Shown here: positions 63,144 through 64,000 of the stretch, piece by piece
Layout: each line of letters opens with the position of its first letter
Position numbering within the stretch: the stretch's first letter is position 1
Assembly (NCBI RefSeq): GCF_030690345.1
Contig: NZ_JAUYGV010000007.1
Coordinates: 310,001 to 374,000, forward strand
DNA from: Rheinheimera sp.
Lineage (GTDB): Bacteria > Pseudomonadota > Gammaproteobacteria > Enterobacterales > Alteromonadaceae
Direction: 5' to 3'
DNA length: 64,000 bases
Position numbers and translations under genes: made by a program
Notes under the pieces: generated by a model
The model's input: the letters and a program-made list of their open reading frames with translations, nothing else
What the model was told of the DNA's origin: nothing
Databases searched by the model: none

Positions 63144-64000
63144 ATGGCGATTAAGGTGTTAGTGGTCGACGATTCAAGCTTTTTTCGTCGCCGCCTGACA
63201 GAAATCCTGGCAAAGGATGGCGATATTGAAGTTATCGACACAGCCAATAATGGCAGGGAAGCTGTAGATAAAGCCTTAGCGCTGAAGCCTGATGTTATTA
63301 CCATGGATGTGGAAATGCCGGTATTAGACGGCATTTCGGCTGTGCGCGAAATTATGCAACAGCAGCGTATTCCTATTCTGATGTTCTCTTCATTAACACA
63401 TGAAGGAGCAAAAGCCACCTTTGATGCACTTGAAGCCGGCGCGGTAGATTTTTTACCGAAAAAGTTTGAAGACATTGCCCGTGACAAAGATGAAGCCGGG
63501 CAATTACTACGCGACAGGGTTAAAGCCGTAGCGCGTAAACGCCAGCCGGGCAGAACCACCTTTAGCAGCAGCTCTGCTGCGCGTACTGAAACCCCTGCAC
63601 CGCGTTTAAGCGAGCGTCCGGCGTTAACCCGTACGGCATTTGAACGGCCAAAGTTAAGCGACAGAGTCGCCGCGCCGACGCGTAGCGCTAATTTCCAGGC
63701 CAGCGGTAAGAGTTATAAGCTGGTGGCAATAGGCACCTCAACCGGCGGACCGGTAGCATTACAGCGCATTATTACCGCACTACCGGCGAACTTCCCGTTG
63801 CCAATTGTATTAATTCAGCATATGCCGGCTGCTTTTACCGGTGCTTTCGCTCAGCGCTTAAACTCGTTGGCCAAAATTGAAGTGCGCGAAGCCGCTGACA
63901 ATGATGTGCTGCGACCAGGCGTAGCCTATCTGGCACCCGGTGGTAAACAAATGCTGATCGAGGGTAATGAGCGCGAGGCGCGGTTACGTATAAAAGAAGA
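63144..64000 (+). CDS. cheB: CheB, protein-glutamate methylesterase (cut by window end)
   Basis: Not in the ORF track because it is open at the right edge. ATG 63144 opens [20 protein letters not shown], 12 bases after the cheA stop. The receiver domain has Asp9/Asp10 and phospho-acceptor Asp55 ([12 protein letters not shown]). A Ser/Arg-rich linker follows (about 125-190). The methylesterase domain shows the active-site Ser199 ([14 protein letters not shown]) and His226 ([10 protein letters not shown]). The final catalytic Asp lies beyond the window. Removes methyl groups from chemoreceptors for adaptation. Confidence 0.96.
   Translation, partial: MAIKVLVVDDSSFFRRRLTEILAKDGDIEVIDTANNGREAVDKALALKPDVITMDVEMPVLDGISAVREIMQQQRIPILMFSSLTHEGAKATFDALEAGAVDFLPKKFEDIARDKDEAGQLLRDRVKAVARKRQPGRTTFSSSSAARTETPAPRLSERPALTRTAFERPKLSDRVAAPTRSANFQASGKSYKLVAIGTSTGGPVALQRIITALPANFPLPIVLIQHMPAAFTGAFAQRLNSLAKIEVREAADNDVLRPGVAYLAPGGKQMLIEGNEREARLRIKE

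Overview
The window is an almost uninterrupted polar-flagellum and chemotaxis locus from a Gram-negative gammaproteobacterium. The combination of FlrA/FlrB/FlrC, FlhF/FlhG, RpoN (sigma-54) and FliA (sigma-28) promoters, and a cheYZAB block after fliA is the four-tier hierarchy known from Vibrio, Shewanella and Pseudomonas. Gene order and the short multi-copy flagellins suggest an Alteromonadales/Chromatiales-type marine or freshwater genus (Rheinheimera, Alishewanella or Shewanella relatives). That placement is inference; no rRNA or other taxonomic marker is present.

Layout. (1) 1-10998: the end of flgC, then flgD, flgE, an unusual secreted-protein gene (2192-3223), and flgF-G-H-I-J-K-L. (2) 11154-17721: four flagellin genes, each with its own FliA-type promoter, then flaG-fliD-fliS-fliT-like. 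(3) 17736-29644: a Maf-type flagellin glycosyltransferase and an accessory island (glycosyltransferase-like, WbqC-like, three methyltransferases, NeuD-like acyltransferase, beta-propeller glycosidase-like, PhyH-like dioxygenase, WecE-like sugar aminotransferase). (4) 29705-36013, minus strand: pseB-pseC-pseF-pseG-pseI-GNAT(pseH-like)-rfbA, the CMP-pseudaminic acid pathway plus dTDP-glucose synthesis. (5) 36217-37011: a divergent orphan flagellin-like gene. (6) 37125-41213: flrA, flrB, flrC. (7) 41334-56756: fliE-F-G-H-I-J-K-L-M-N-O-P-Q-R, flhB, flhA. (8) 56767-64000: flhF, flhG, fliA, cheY, cheZ, cheA and cheB, the last cut by the window edge.

How the genes work together. FlrA with sigma-54 would switch on flrBC and the basal-body/export genes; FlrC with sigma-54 would drive later hook/basal-body genes; FliA would then drive flagellins and flaG-fliD. 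I see exact GG-N10-GC (-24/-12) sequences upstream of flgF, flrB, fliE and flhA. I see the same upstream of the glycan island (20650), the minus-strand methyltransferase (28490) and pseB (36067). This suggests that flagellin glycosylation is wired into the sigma-54 tier. FliA-type boxes (TAAAG-like, N11, GCCGATAA-like) precede all four clustered flagellins and flaG.

The most unusual parts are the two-domain, calcium-motif secreted protein inserted between flgE and flgF with its own SD-masking hairpin and terminator; the flagellin-glycan island; a perfect 16-bp inverted repeat upstream of flrA; and a triple acidic motif repeat in the CheA linker. No tRNA, rRNA, CRISPR, transposase or integrase was seen. 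No stretch over 300 bases lacks a gene.
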